Source of the DNA: Haliea sp. E1-2-M8
Lineage (GTDB): Bacteria; Pseudomonadota; Gammaproteobacteria; Pseudomonadales; Halieaceae
Direction: 5' to 3'
Assembly: GCF_030649675.1 (NCBI RefSeq)
Contig: NZ_JAUTDR010000007.1
Location: 142,024-206,023 of the forward strand
DNA length: 64,000 bases
In this document: positions 1-10,500 of the stretch, one piece after another
Layout of the letters: the number at the start of each line of letters is the position of its first letter
Position numbering within the stretch: position 1 is the stretch's first letter
Position numbers and translations under genes: made by a program
Notes under the pieces: model-generated
What the model was told of the DNA's origin: nothing
Databases searched by the model: none
Seen by the model: the letters and a program-made list of their open reading frames with translations, nothing else

Positions 1-775
1 ACTGGCGCCCGGTCAGGGCGGCGAATTCATCCATGACTGTCTGGACGATACCGGGAAAGGCGCTGTACCAGGGATTGACGGTTTCCCGGGCCTGAAAAAA
101 TACATCCGGGTTCTGGGAGCTGCCACGCAGTACCGGGTGTTCCGGTGACAGCGCCCGCTCGCGGTGGCCGCGGATTGCGTCTTCATCGATCAGAGCACGC
201 ACTACCTCATCCGGCACGGCTTCTATCTTGGCCACCTCGTGGGAGGTGCGGAAGCCGTCGAAGAAATGCAGCAGCGGCAAACGACCGCGCAGGCTCGCGG
301 CGTGGGCGATCAGGGCGAAGTCCATGACTTCCTGCGGGCTGTTGGCGGCCAGCATGGCGAAGCCGGTCGCCCGGGCTGCCATGACATCGCTGTGGTCGCC
401 AAAAATCGACAGGGCCTGGCTGGCCACCGAGCGTGCGGCGATATGAAACACGGTCGGGCTCAATTCCCCGGCGATCTTGTACATGTTGGGCAGCATCAGC
501 AGCAGCCCCTGGGAGGCGGTGAAGGTGGTGGTCAGTGCCCCCGCCTGCAGGGCGCCGTGGATCGCCCCGGCGGCCCCGGCCTCGCTCTGCATCTCGATCA
601 CCCGGGGCACGCTGCCCCACAGGTTGCGGCGCCCGGCGGCGGACCACTCATCGGCCCATTCGCCCATGGTGGAGGCGGGGGTGATGGGGTAGATGGCAAT
701 GACTTCGCTGATCAGGTGGGCGATGCGGGCGGCCGCCTCATTGCCGTCGATGGTCAGGGTGGTCTTGCTGCCCAT
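1..775 (-). CDS. nifJ: Pyruvate:ferredoxin (flavodoxin) oxidoreductase, N-terminal part
   Basis: Partial gene running off the left edge; only the first ~258 residues are present. The enzyme oxidatively decarboxylates pyruvate to acetyl-CoA with ferredoxin or flavodoxin as acceptor. The visible part is the pyrimidine-binding domain I of the single-chain (NifJ) type: YPITPAS at about residues 29-35, EMQSEAGAAGA, then FTASQGLLLMLPNMYKIAGE. The start at 775 has GGGA 8-11 bases upstream; an in-frame ATG at 784 is an alternative. The family identity is secure; function in this organism (anaerobic or redox-balancing pyruvate use) is inferred. Confidence 0.93.
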   Translation of the reverse strand, partial: MGSKTTLTIDGNEAAARIAHLISEVIAIYPITPASTMGEWADEWSAAGRRNLWGSVPRVIEMQSEAGAAGAIHGALQAGALTTTFTASQGLLLMLPNMYKIAGELSPTVFHIAARSVASQALSIFGDHSDVMAARATGFAMLAANSPQEVMDFALIAHAASLRGRLPLLHFFDGFRTSHEVAKIEAVPDEVVRALIDEDAIRGHRERALSPEHPVLRGSSQNPDVFFQARETVNPWYSAFPGIVQTVMDEFAALTGRQ

Positions 776-927
776 AAGTAACATCCCATACGCAATTGCT
801 GCAGGCTTCAATATAGTTCACCCTGCAGATCGGGTACTTGATCGGCATCATGGCCTGGGTGGGATCAGGGGTTGGATGGGTTGCGGTGGCAGGGGCGTGA
901 TACGCGAACAGGCCCGCGGCTCCCGGG

Positions 928-1434
928 TCAGGGAACCAGTTTTGCCGGTGGTGCAATGCCCTCAACGCTGACTTCCGGGTCCAGGCCCCTGATCAGGGTT
1001 TCAAACACGTCAACTTCACTGGCCGGAACGTCCACCATGATAAGGATGTTGCCGTCCTCGATGGCCTGCTCGAACTCCTGCAGGCGTGAACTGGGAAAGG
1101 CGGCCCCGGCCATGCTGGTCAGCAGACCGCCGATCCCGGCACCGAACAGGCCGGTCAGCAGCACGAAGCCACCGCCGATCACGATGCCTGCCGGGGGAAA
1201 GGCGAGGGCGGTGAGGCCCGCGAGCGCGCCCGCGCTGCCGCCCAGTGCCAGCCCGCGTTCATAGCCGGCCAGGAAGTCGTCCGCCTCGGGGCCGGCATCG
1301 GGCAGGTCCTCCATGTCGACGCCGTGGCGGGCCAGGGCGTAGATATGCTCTTCTGCAATACCGTTGTTCCTGAGGTCCGCCACCACCTGGCGGGCGTGCT
1401 CCAGGTCCGGGGACAAAAAACACAGTCTCTTCAT
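928..1434 (-). CDS. Conserved small membrane protein with Gly-rich hydrophobic hairpin
   Basis: 168-residue protein. Residues 1-55 are soluble and resemble the start of DUF1269/general-stress-like proteins (MKRLCFLSPD, then a helix and an acidic stretch). About residues 60-110 form two Gly/Ala-rich hydrophobic segments (GGSAGALAGL and GGGFVLLTGLFGAGIGG), followed by an acidic soluble tail. No catalytic motif is visible. It is followed downstream on the same strand by nothing until nifJ and preceded by another very small membrane protein at 1453-1575, so the two may be co-transcribed. No function can be assigned; membrane association is inferred from hydrophobicity. Confidence 0.75.
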   Translation of the reverse strand: MKRLCFLSPDLEHARQVVADLRNNGIAEEHIYALARHGVDMEDLPDAGPEADDFLAGYERGLALGGSAGALAGLTALAFPPAGIVIGGGFVLLTGLFGAGIGGLLTSMAGAAFPSSRLQEFEQAIEDGNILIMVDVPASEVDVFETLIRGLDPEVSVEGIAPPAKLVP

Positions 1435-1452
1435 GCCGAATCCTTGCGTTTG

Positions 1453-1575
1453 CTAGCCGATGTATCTGGCGAACAGGATGATCACGACCGTGAGGCCGAT
1501 AAGGGTGCCCACTATGATGAGTCCGTTCCTGAATGCCGCGCTGTCTTTACTCACGCTACCCACCTCGCTATTCAT
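1453..1575 (-). CDS. Single-pass small membrane protein, 40 residues
   Basis: Short reading frame of 40 codons with a polar N-terminus (MNSEVGSVSKDSAAFRNG), one hydrophobic segment (LIIVGTLIGLTVVIILFA) and a very short RYIG tail. The layout is that of a typical one-helix inner-membrane protein. It lies 18 bp upstream of the membrane protein at 928-1434 on the same strand, which supports a small two-gene unit. No homologous family is recognised. The start codon is ATG; the Shine-Dalgarno signal upstream is weak. Confidence 0.5.
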   Translation of the reverse strand: MNSEVGSVSKDSAAFRNGLIIVGTLIGLTVVIILFARYIG

Positions 1576-1649
1576 TACCTGTTACTAATGTAGCTGATGC
1601 GGGCAGAATTGACAGGCTGATTTGCCGGTGGGGTGATGGCCTTCTGGTC

Positions 1650-2285
1650 TCAGGAGAACGCGGGCATCCAGCCGCCGGAATCCTTCCAGCGGTTGACGAT
1701 CTCGCAGAACAGTTCGGCGGTGCGCTCCGCGTCGTAGGCGGCGGAGTGTGCCTCGGCGTTGTCGAAGGCGACCCCGGCTTCCTTGCAGGCCTTGGCCAGG
1801 ACAGTCTGGCCGTAGGCCAGGCCCGCGAGGGTGGCGGTGTCAAAGAACGAGAAGGGGTGGAAGGGATTGCGCTTGATAGCGCAGCGCTCCACGGCGGCGT
1901 TGACGAAGCCGGCGTCGAAATGGGCGTTGTGACCCACCAGGATGGCGCGGTTGCAGCTCTGGTCGCGCACCTCCTTGCGCACCACCTTGAACAGCTCGTC
2001 GAAGGCTTGCGCCTCGTCGACCGCTTCCCGGAAGGGGTGCCAGGGGTCGATGCCGGTGAAATCCAGCGCCGCCTGCTCGATGTTGGCGCCTTCGAATGGC
2101 TTGACATGAAAATTGAAGGTGCGGTGCACGCCCAGATTGCCGTCCTCGTCCATGCGCACAATGGTGGCTGCGATTTCCAGGATGGCGTCGGTGGCGGCGA
2201 CGAAGCCGCCGGTCTCGACGTCGACCACCACCGGCAGGAAGCCGCGAAAGCGGTCGCAGATGCGCTGCCCGCTGGCTTCAGTCAA
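1650..2285 (-). CDS. rnt: Ribonuclease T
   Basis: Exoribonuclease that trims 3' ends of tRNA and other stable RNAs (CCA end turnover). 211 residues, the usual family length. DEDDh exonuclease motifs are in order: VVDVETGGF (Asp/Glu pair near residue 21-23), the mid-protein HNAHFD, and [14 protein letters not shown] near the C-terminus with the catalytic His and Asp. The start codon overlaps the stop of pyrC by four bases (ATGA), so the two are translationally coupled, an arrangement also seen in pseudomonads. Confidence 0.95.
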   Translation of the reverse strand: MTEASGQRICDRFRGFLPVVVDVETGGFVAATDAILEIAATIVRMDEDGNLGVHRTFNFHVKPFEGANIEQAALDFTGIDPWHPFREAVDEAQAFDELFKVVRKEVRDQSCNRAILVGHNAHFDAGFVNAAVERCAIKRNPFHPFSFFDTATLAGLAYGQTVLAKACKEAGVAFDNAEAHSAAYDAERTAELFCEIVNRWKDSGGWMPAFS

Positions 2286-3334
2286 ACCGCCGTGTCCCGG
2301 TACAGTACCCGCCAGTGCACGGCTTCCCCGGCTCGTAGCGGAGTGAGCGTGGTGTCGCCCAGGGGCTGGCTGGCCGGCACCTGCCAGCTGTCCTTGCGCA
2401 GGGTAATGCGGTCGCTGTTGCGCGGCAGGCGGTAGAAGTCCGGCCCGAAGTGGCTGGCGAAACCCTCCAGCAGCGCCAGGGCGCCCTCGTTCTCGAACAC
2501 TTCCGCATATAGCTCGATGGCGGCATGGGCGGTGTAGCAGCCGGCACAGCCGCAGGCCGTCTCCTTGCTCGCGGTGCTGTGGGGCGCGGAGTCGGTACCG
2601 AGGAAGAACTTCGGGCTGCCGGAGCAGGCCGCGCGGATCAGCGCCTGCTGGTGGGTATTGCGCTTCAGCACCGGCAGGCAGTAAAGGTGCGGCCGGATGC
2701 CCCCCACCAGCAAGTCGTTGCGGTTCAGCAGCAGGTGGTGGGCGGTAATGGTGGCGGCCACGGTGGTCGGCGAGGTGCTGACAAAGTCCACCGCATCGGC
2801 GGTGGTGATGTGCTCCAATGCCACCCGCAAACCCGGGAAACGCTGCACGATCGGCGCCAGATGGCGGTCAATGAACACTTTTTCCCGATCAAAAATATCG
2901 ATCCCGGTAGCGGTGACCTCGCCGTGCACCAGCAGCGGCAGGTCCACCGCCTGCATGGCTTCCAGGGTCGGATACAGGGCCTCCAGCTGGGCTACACCGG
3001 CATCCGAATTGGTGGTGGCGCCCGCGGGGTAGAGCTTGACCGCATGTACGAACTCGCAGTCCGCAGCGCGCTGGATTTCGGCGGGGTCGGTGCGGTCAGT
3101 CAGGTACAGGGTCATCAGCGGTTCGAACTGCCGTGGCAGGCCGGCCATGGCGGCCAGGATACGGTCCCGGTAGGCGCCGGCCGCCGCCACCGTGGTCACC
3201 GGCGGGGTCAGGTTCGGCATCACAATGGCGCGGCCGAAATACCGTGCCATGTCGGCGCAGGTATGGGGCAGGGCGGCATCGTCGCGCAGGTGTACGTGCC
3301 AGTCGTCGGGGCGGGTAATGGTGAGTTCAGTCAC
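2282..3334 (-). CDS. pyrC: Dihydroorotase
   Basis: Catalyses reversible cyclisation of N-carbamoyl-aspartate to dihydroorotate in pyrimidine synthesis. 350 residues, as for E. coli-type (class II) PyrC. Metal-site signatures: [10 protein letters not shown] at the N-terminus (HxH), [12 protein letters not shown] with the presumed carboxylated lysine, [11 protein letters not shown], and FLGTDSAPH near residue 250. It is the upstream gene of a pair with rnt (4-bp overlap) and is divergent from argG across a ~130-bp intergenic region that must hold both promoters. Confidence 0.96.
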   Translation of the reverse strand: MTELTITRPDDWHVHLRDDAALPHTCADMARYFGRAIVMPNLTPPVTTVAAAGAYRDRILAAMAGLPRQFEPLMTLYLTDRTDPAEIQRAADCEFVHAVKLYPAGATTNSDAGVAQLEALYPTLEAMQAVDLPLLVHGEVTATGIDIFDREKVFIDRHLAPIVQRFPGLRVALEHITTADAVDFVSTSPTTVAATITAHHLLLNRNDLLVGGIRPHLYCLPVLKRNTHQQALIRAACSGSPKFFLGTDSAPHSTASKETACGCAGCYTAHAAIELYAEVFENEGALALLEGFASHFGPDFYRLPRNSDRITLRKDSWQVPASQPLGDTTLTPLRAGEAVHWRVLYRDTAV

Positions 3335-3465
3335 AGGGGGCCAGGGCAGGGAATGTCAGCCGGGATGGTAACGTAAACCCCACGTCACTGGAATACGGGC
3401 TGGGAATCACCCGGCGCCCCGGAGTAGAATACCGGCCCTTTAAAGCCCTGCAAACGGAGCAAATC

Positions 3466-4686
3466 ATGTCTGACGTCAAGAAAGTGGTGCTGGCCTATTC
3501 CGGCGGCCTGGATACCTCGGTCATCGTGCGCTGGCTGCAGGACAATTACGGCTGCGAGGTGGTGACCTTTACCGCGGACATCGGCCAGGGTGAAGAAGTC
3601 GAGCCCGCCCGCGCCAAGGCCAAGGCCATGGGCGTGAAGGAGATCTATATCGATGATCTGCGCGAAGAATTCGTGCGCGACTTCGTCTATCCCATGTTCC
3701 GCGCCAACACCGTCTATGAGGGTGAGTACCTGCTGGGGACCTCCATCGCCCGCCCCCTGATCGCCAAGCGGCTGATTGAGATCGCCAACGAGACCGGCGC
3801 CGAGGCCATTTCCCACGGCGCTACCGGCAAGGGCAACGACCAGGTCCGCTTCGAGCTGGGCGCCTATGCGCTCAAGCCCGGGATCAAGGTGATCGCCCCC
3901 TGGCGCGAGTGGGACCTGACCTCGCGGGAAACGCTGATGGCCTACTGCAAGGAGCGGGATATCCCGGTCGACTTCAGCAGCGCCAAGAAGAAATCCCCCT
4001 ATTCCATGGACGCCAACCTGCTGCACATTTCCTATGAGGGCGGCATCCTGGAAGATCCCTGGGCGGAAGCCGAGGAAGACATGTGGCGTTGGAGCGTGAG
4101 CCCGGAGGCGGCACCCGACACCCCCACCTACATTGAGCTGGAGTTCGAGCGCGGTGACATCATCGCTATCGACGGCGAGCGCCTGAGCCCGGCTACCGTG
4201 CTGGAGCGCCTGAACAAGATCGGCGGCGCCAACGGTATCGGCCGCCTCGACCTGGTGGAGAACCGCTACGTGGGCATGAAATCCCGTGGCTGCTACGAAA
4301 CCCCCGGCGGTAGCATCATGCTCAAGGCCCACCGCGCGATCGAGTCCATCACCCTGGACCGGGAAGTTGCCCACCTGAAGGACGACCTGATGCCGCGCTA
4401 TGCCGAGATGATCTACAACGGCTACTGGTGGTCACCGGAGCGGCAGATGCTGCAGACCGCGATCGACCAGAGCCAGCTGAATGTGAACGGCAAGGTGCGG
4501 CTGAAGCTGTACAAGGGCAATGTCATCCCCGCCGGGCGCCAGTCCGCCGACAGCCTGTTCGACGAAAGCATCGCTACCTTCGAAGACGATGCCGGCGCCT
4601 ACAACCAGAAGGATGCCGAGGGCTTTATCAAGCTCAACGCCCTGCGCATGCGCATCGCCGCGAACAAGGGGCGCAAGCTGTTCTGA
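3466..4686 (+). CDS. argG: Argininosuccinate synthase
   Basis: Joins citrulline and aspartate with ATP to give argininosuccinate, the penultimate step of arginine synthesis. 406 residues, the normal length. The PP-loop [10 protein letters not shown] is at residues 9-18, [11 protein letters not shown] near 88 and [15 protein letters not shown] near 115, all family hallmarks. A GGAG ribosome site lies 7-10 bases ahead of the ATG. A TAGAAT hexamer about 40 bp upstream could be a -10 box but has no convincing -35 partner. Confidence 0.97.
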   Translation: MSDVKKVVLAYSGGLDTSVIVRWLQDNYGCEVVTFTADIGQGEEVEPARAKAKAMGVKEIYIDDLREEFVRDFVYPMFRANTVYEGEYLLGTSIARPLIAKRLIEIANETGAEAISHGATGKGNDQVRFELGAYALKPGIKVIAPWREWDLTSRETLMAYCKERDIPVDFSSAKKKSPYSMDANLLHISYEGGILEDPWAEAEEDMWRWSVSPEAAPDTPTYIELEFERGDIIAIDGERLSPATVLERLNKIGGANGIGRLDLVENRYVGMKSRGCYETPGGSIMLKAHRAIESITLDREVAHLKDDLMPRYAEMIYNGYWWSPERQMLQTAIDQSQLNVNGKVRLKLYKGNVIPAGRQSADSLFDESIATFEDDAGAYNQKDAEGFIKLNALRMRIAANKGRKLF

Positions 4687-4719
4687 GCCCCGGTGCGCTG
4701 GGCCTGGAGTGATAGTGGG

Positions 4720-5073
4720 TCAGTTCAGCACCCGGTAGCCGCGCCCGCGCATGCAGTTCTTGGCCACCCGCTCGCGCTCCCGGTCATTCTTGATACCTGA
4801 GGTAGCACCGCCGCTGATGGCGCCGGTGGCCGCGCCCTCGGTACCGCTGCCCCGCACCGCGCCGATGGCACCCCCCACCGCCGCTCCAACCCCGGCGCCG
4901 CGCGCCACGCCGCCGGCGACGTTAACTTCTTCGGCGAAGCGCTGGCATTCAGCCATATCCTGATGGTACTGGTTCATGTCGACGCCCTTGGTATCGACGA
5001 TGGGTCGGGGCGTGCCCGAGCACGCGACCAGGGCGAGGACTGCGACTGGCAACACCCTGTGTGGCAATTTCAT
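4720..5073 (-). CDS. Glycine-zipper lipoprotein
   Basis: 117 residues. The N-terminal signal ends in a lipobox (LVAC, Cys near residue 19), giving a probable outer-membrane or periplasmic lipoprotein. A central run alternating Gly and Ala (GVGAAVGGAIGAVRGSG and GAISGGATSG) is the glycine-zipper pattern found in Rcs-type and 17-kDa-antigen lipoproteins. Two further Cys residues (AECQRF and KNCMRGRGY) could pair. It sits tail-to-tail with argG. No enzymatic role is suggested. Confidence 0.8.
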   Translation of the reverse strand: MKLPHRVLPVAVLALVACSGTPRPIVDTKGVDMNQYHQDMAECQRFAEEVNVAGGVARGAGVGAAVGGAIGAVRGSGTEGAATGAISGGATSGIKNDRERERVAKNCMRGRGYRVLN

Positions 5074-5127
5074 AGTGACCTCGTCGGCTTCAGTGCTCTG
5101 ATTTTGGCAGCGAATGTTGCCAAGGGT

Positions 5128-6147
5128 TCAGACCAGAGTGTAGCGCACCGGCAGCGATTTCAGGCCGCCGACAAAGATCGCCTTGACCCATTCCGGGTTG
5201 CCGGCGAGTTCCATGTCCTGCAGCCGCGGCAGCAGCTCGCGAAAGAAGCAGGATACTTCCAGCGCAGCCAGATGCTGGCCCAGGCACATGTGGGAACCGT
5301 AGCCAAAGGCGAGCTGGAGTTTCGGGTCCCGCTGCAGATCCAGGCGGTTGGGGTGGTCGAAGACCTCCGGGTCGCGGTTGGCGGCGGGATACCAGAGGGC
5401 GATATTGTCGCCAGCGCGGATCTGGCGCCCGTGCAGCTCCAGGTCCTCGGTGGCGGTGCGCACCATGTGCCGCACCGGTGACACCCAGCGGATGATTTCC
5501 TTGGCGGCGCCGCTGTCGAGGTCCGGACGGCCGCGCCACAGGGCGAGCTGATCCGGGTGCTCCAGCAGGGCCTTCATGCCGCCGCCGATGGTCGCGGAAG
5601 TGGTGTCGTGGCCGGCGGTGGCGGTGATGATGAAGTAGCTGGCCTGGTCGAGGACGTTCATCGGCTCGCCGTCCACCTCTGCATTGGCCAGCACCGTCGC
5701 CAGGTCGTCCTGCGGGTTTTTCTTGCGGTCCTCGATGACCTCGCTGAAGTAGGCGCCGAAGTCATTCAGCACTTCCAGGCCGGCGGTCTGGCTGTCGCCG
5801 CGCTGCAGGGTCGGGTCCTGGCCGCCAAACAGTTGCTGGGTCAGCTTGAGCATGGTCGACTCCGCTGCCCGCGGCAGACCCAGAATCGAGAGGATGATGC
5901 GCAGCGGGTAGAGCATGGCGATGTCACGGACAAAGTCGTTCTCGCTGCCGATGCGCTTGATGTCGTCGTAGCGGCTCAGGGACCAGAACGGGCGGTAGTC
6001 GGGGTGTTCCACCCAGGCCACCGGGTCGTTCGCCCTGAGGTGGTCGAACAGCGCGTACATGGTCCGTTCATCGCCCATGATGTGGGGGTCAAGCACGTCG
6101 GCGGGCTTGAAGCACGCTTGTTGCTTGTGGCTACTGGCAGCGGTCAC
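5128..6147 (-). CDS. Cytochrome P450 with an internal in-frame deletion
   Basis: Haem-thiolate monooxygenase family, but only 339 residues instead of about 410-420. Retained landmarks: I-helix AGHDTTS (residues 178-184), the ExxR motif as EIIR (217-220), and the haem loop FGYGSHMCLG (281-290, Cys288). The N-terminus proceeds normally to SRYDDIKRIGSEND and then jumps to FVRDIAMLYPLR. In related bacterial P450s roughly 80 residues lie between these two blocks, including the B-C helices and the haem-propionate contacts. The missing piece makes catalysis doubtful. GTG start with AGGAG upstream; 13 bp after the amidohydrolase stop, so probably co-transcribed with it. Confidence 0.85.
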   Translation of the reverse strand: MTAASSHKQQACFKPADVLDPHIMGDERTMYALFDHLRANDPVAWVEHPDYRPFWSLSRYDDIKRIGSENDFVRDIAMLYPLRIILSILGLPRAAESTMLKLTQQLFGGQDPTLQRGDSQTAGLEVLNDFGAYFSEVIEDRKKNPQDDLATVLANAEVDGEPMNVLDQASYFIITATAGHDTTSATIGGGMKALLEHPDQLALWRGRPDLDSGAAKEIIRWVSPVRHMVRTATEDLELHGRQIRAGDNIALWYPAANRDPEVFDHPNRLDLQRDPKLQLAFGYGSHMCLGQHLAALEVSCFFRELLPRLQDMELAGNPEWVKAIFVGGLKSLPVRYTLV

Positions 6148-6160
6148 GGTGGTCTCCTGG

Positions 6161-7468
6161 CTAGAGTTGCTGCTTGAAAACTTTGCCGCCCTTCATCACA
6201 AAGCCCACGTCCAGCAGGCTTTCGATATTTTCCAGCGGTGAGTTCTGCAGGGCGATAATGTCGGCCTGCTTGCCTGCCGCGAGGGTGCCGAGGCTGTCGG
6301 ACATGTCGATCAGGTCCGCCGCGTTGACGGTGGCGCTGACCAGGACCTCCATCGGCGTCATGCCCGCTTCGTGCATCAACACCGCTTCCTGCGCGTTGTC
6401 GCCGTGAGCGGACACACCGGTGTCGGTGCCGAAGGCCACTTTAACCCCGGCCTTGTGGGCCTTGGCGAAGTTCGACTGCATGTCGTTGCCTACGCGGATG
6501 GCTTTTTCGCGGATCGCCGGGCTCATGAAGTCCGATTCCGTCGCCATGATTTTTACCGTGTGGCCCGCCAGCAAAGTGGGGACCAGGTAGGCGCCGGTGG
6601 ATTTGAACAGCTTGATGGACTCGGGCCCGACGTAGGTGCCGTGCTCGATACTGTCGACGCCCGCTTCCAGGGCGGCGATGATGCCTTCCTCCTGGTGAGC
6701 GTGGCTGATGACCTTGCGGCCCATGCGCCGGGCAGCGCCGACCACTTCCTTCAGCTCATCCATCTCCATCTGCTGGCCGGTGCCAGTAGCACGGTCGGTC
6801 AGTACGCCGCCGGTCGAGGTGATCTTGATCAGGTCGGCGCCGTACTTCACGGCGTCCCGGGTGGCGCGGCGGCAGTCGTAGGGGCCGTCGCAAACGTTGC
6901 GGTCGGTGTACAATTCCATCAGTTCCGGCTTCATGCCGCTGACGTCATTGTGGCCCCCGGTCACTCCCACGCCGCCGGCGGCGATGATCCGCGGCCCGTC
7001 AATCCAGCCGCGGTTGATGGCGTCGCGCACGGCGTACATTTCCTGTTCCCGGGAGCCCGCATCGCGCAGGGTGGTAAAACCCGCATCCAGCGTGCGCAGC
7101 GCGTACATCAGCGACTGCATCTGCACCAGTTGGGAGGAATATTTCAGGTTTTCCCTGTCATTCTGCGGGCCCAGCTCTCCCTGCAGGTGAACGTGCATAT
7201 CCATCAGGCCGGGCATTACGAAACCGTCTTTCAGATCGATGAGCTGCGCGTCTTCCGCGAAATCCGCCGGCTCACGGTAGCCGTCCAGAACCTGGCTGAC
7301 CTTGTCGTCGACAACGACCAGGGTCTGCTCAGTCTGCGGTTGCTGGCCCGGTACCGCCAGCAGGGTGCCGGCGTGAATGACGGTGGTGGCAGCTTGCGCT
7401 CCCAGGCTGCCAAGCAGCGCGGTGGTCAGGGCCAGGGCGCGGCTGACAGGTGTGTGCAAAGAGGGCAT
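6161..7468 (-). CDS. Exported metal-dependent amidohydrolase (Xaa-Pro dipeptidase/imidazolonepropionase-like)
   Basis: 435 residues when started at the ATG with AAGGAG seven to twelve bases upstream; this start creates a clean signal peptide ending GAQA, so the enzyme is periplasmic. Amidohydrolase motifs: MDMHVHLQ (HxH), LIKITSTGG with the metal-bridging lysine, VISHAHQEEG, SIEHGTYVG and FGTDTGVSAHG (Asp). This matches the subgroup containing periplasmic prolidase-like peptidases that hydrolyse Xaa-Pro or N-acyl substrates. The exact substrate cannot be read from sequence. Upstream of and likely co-transcribed with the P450. Confidence 0.87.
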   Translation of the reverse strand: MPSLHTPVSRALALTTALLGSLGAQAATTVIHAGTLLAVPGQQPQTEQTLVVVDDKVSQVLDGYREPADFAEDAQLIDLKDGFVMPGLMDMHVHLQGELGPQNDRENLKYSSQLVQMQSLMYALRTLDAGFTTLRDAGSREQEMYAVRDAINRGWIDGPRIIAAGGVGVTGGHNDVSGMKPELMELYTDRNVCDGPYDCRRATRDAVKYGADLIKITSTGGVLTDRATGTGQQMEMDELKEVVGAARRMGRKVISHAHQEEGIIAALEAGVDSIEHGTYVGPESIKLFKSTGAYLVPTLLAGHTVKIMATESDFMSPAIREKAIRVGNDMQSNFAKAHKAGVKVAFGTDTGVSAHGDNAQEAVLMHEAGMTPMEVLVSATVNAADLIDMSDSLGTLAAGKQADIIALQNSPLENIESLLDVGFVMKGGKVFKQQL

Positions 7469-7598
7469 GTTGAGCTCCTTGTAATTATTGCGGTAATGAA
7501 AGTAGACGCAGTATGCCAAAATCTGCAGGGCAGATGGGGGTCATTTGCGGCCAATTGCCCGGTTCTCTTCAGGCATTCTTCAGGCATTTACCCCGGGC

Positions 7599-10500
7599 TC
7601 AGCGGAAATCCCGCGACTGCAGTGGCAGCTCTGCCAGCGCCTCGCTGTAGTCGTGGAGGGCGCCGGCAATGATGTGGGTGACCCCGTCCTTGCGCTCCAG
7701 GGTGCCCTTTATCACCAGCAACCGGCCGTTCATCAGTTCCCGCCGGAAGTGCTCCTGGGTGCGGGTCCAGACCACGACATTGCTGCTGCCGGTTTCGTCC
7801 TCCAGGGTCAGGAACAGCACCCCGGAGGCGCTGCCGGGACGCTGGCGGCAGGTAACCAGGCCGGCGATACGGATAAAGCCCCTGTTTGCCACCGTATGCA
7901 GCTCCGCGTGGCGCTTGCAGCGGTTGAAGGGGTACTGCTCGCGCAGCAGGCTGAGCGGATGGGCGCGCAGGGTCAGGCCGGTGGCGCGGTAATCCGCCAG
8001 TACCTCTTCCGCCACTGCCGGCGCCGGCAGCTGGACGTCGTCATTGAAATAGCTGGCGGGCTGCTGCTGTTCCTCCCGCAGCAGGGGCCGGGGCTGTTCC
8101 AGGGCCATGACCTGCCACTGGGACTGGTGGCGGTTGCCGCTGAGGGAGGCCAGCGCATCCGCATCCGCCAGCGCTTCCAGGTCGCGCTTGTCCAGCTGCG
8201 CCCGCTGCCGCAGCTGGCTGATCTGGCGGAAGGGCTCCCGCGCCCGTGCCTCCACCAGGCGCCGGGCGCCATCGCGGCTCAGGCCCTTTACCAGCCGCAG
8301 GCCCAGGCGAACGGGCGCCTGCCCGGAATCGGTAGCGGCCAGCAACTGGTGGTCCCAGGCGCTCTGGTTCACATCCACCGGCAACACTGCCACCCCGTGG
8401 CGGCGGGCGTCCTGGAGCAGCTGGGAGGGGGAGTAAAAGCCCATCGGCTGGCTGTTCAGCAGGCCCACAAAGAAGGCCGCCGGGTGGTGGCACTTGAGCC
8501 AGGCGGAGACCCAGGCCAGCAGGGCAAAGCTGGCGGAGTGTGATTCCGGGAAGCCGTAGCCGCCAAAGCCCTTGATCTGGTCAAACAGGCGGTGGGCGAA
8601 ATCCTCCTCGTAGCCGCGGTCGATCATGCCGCGGACCAGCTTCTGTTCGAAGCTGAGCAGCTTGCTGTTCTTGCCCCAGTTGCTGATGGCCCGGCGCAGC
8701 TGGTCCGCCTCGCCACCGGAAAAGCCCGCCGCCACCATCGCCAGCTTGATCACCTGCTCCTGGAATATGGGTACCCCCAGGGTGCGGTCGAGCACCGAGC
8801 GGATCTCCTCGCTGGGATAGGTGACGGCCTCCAGACCCTGCTTGCGGCGCAGGAACGGGTGCACCATGTCGCCCTGGATGGGGCCCGGGCGAACGATGGC
8901 GATCTGGATCACCAGGTCGTAGAAACAGGCCGGCCGCAGCCGCGGCAGCATCGACATCTGCGCCCGGGACTCAACCTGGAACACGCCTACCGAATCCGCC
9001 TGTTGCAGCATGCGCCAGGTGGCGGCATCGTCCCGGGGGATATCCGCCAGGCCGTGGATACGGGGGTGATCCCGGTGCACCAGCGCCAGGCTCTTGCGGA
9101 TGGCCGAGAGCATCCCCAGGGCGAGGATGTCCACCTTGAGCAGGCCCAGGGCCTCGATATCCTCCTTGTCCCACTGGATCACGGTGCGGTCCACCATGCT
9201 GGCGTTCTCCACCGGCACCAGCTGGGAGATCGGCCCGCGGCTGATCACAAAGCCGCCCACGTGCTGTGACAGGTGGCGGGGGAAGCCGAGAATCTCCTGC
9301 ACCAGCTGCTGGAACAGCGCCGCCAGCTGGCTGTGCCCGGCCACGCCCTGTTCCTCGAAGCGCTTGCCGAGGTCCGAGCTGCGGTCCCACCAGGCCATGG
9401 ATTTCGCCAGGTCGTCCACGAACACCGCGTCCAGCCCCAGGGCCCTGCCCACATCCCGCACCGCGCTGCGCGCCCGATAGGTGATGACCGTGGCGGCCAG
9501 TGCTGCCCGTCGGCGGCTGTATTTGTCATAGATGTACTGGATGACTTCCTCGCGGCGCTCGTGCTCGAAGTCGACGTCGATATCCGGCGGCTCGTCCCGC
9601 TCCCGCGAGATAAAGCGCTCGAACAGCAGCGATACCTGCTCCGGCGACACCTCGGTGATGAACAGGCAATAGCACACCACCGAATTGGCCGCCGACCCGC
9701 GGCCCTGGCAGAGAATGTCGCGCTCCCGGGCAAAGCGCACCAGGTCGTACACCGTGAGGAAGTAGTACTCGTAGTGCAGTTCCGTGATCAGCTCCAGCTC
9801 GTACTCGATGCGCGCTCGCGTCTCCGCGGAGACGCCCCCGGGCCAGCGCACGGCGCAGCCCGTTTCCACCAGCTCGCGCAAGTAGCCGTTTGCGGTCTGC
9901 CCCGGCGGTACCACTTCTTCCGGGTATTCATAGCGCAGCTCCTCCAGGCTGAACTGGCAGCGGCGGGCGATATCCAGCGTCGCCGCCAGCAGGGGAGGGG
10001 GGTAGAGCTGCTCAAGCTTGTCCAGCCGCCGCAAGTGCTGCTGGCTGTTGCCCAGCCGCCGGCGCCCGAGCCGGGCCACACTGGTGTTGTAGCGCAGCGC
10101 GGTGAACACATCGTGCAGGGGCTTGCGGGCCGCCACGTGCATCTGCACAGCGCCACAGGCCACCATCGCCAGGTCCAGGGCCTGGGCCAGGGCATGCAAC
10201 CGCAGGTGCCGGGCCACATCGTCGCCACCCAGCAGGTGAGTGACGCCCAGCCAGACCCGCCCTTTGCACAATCGCGCCAGCTGCTGGCCATAGCCGAGTG
10301 CCTCCTCGTCGGCCTGGTCCGGCCCTTCCGCCTGCGGCAGCCAGATCAGCAGGCAGCGCTTGAGATGGAAGATCACATCCCGCAGCGCCACCCGGTACTC
10401 CCCCTTGGGGCTGCGCCGCCGCGCCAGGCTGATCAGCCCGGAGAGCTCGCTATAGGCCGCCCGGCTCGGCACCAGCGCGACGAGGCGGATGCCCTCAACC

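Noticed and set aside
3385..4374. 329-codon frame antisense to argG
   Set aside because: Shadow of argG; Gly/Leu/His-rich with no family.
6371..7672. 433-codon frame antisense to the amidohydrolase
   Set aside because: Same high-GC shadow effect; the minus strand holds signal peptide and catalytic motifs.
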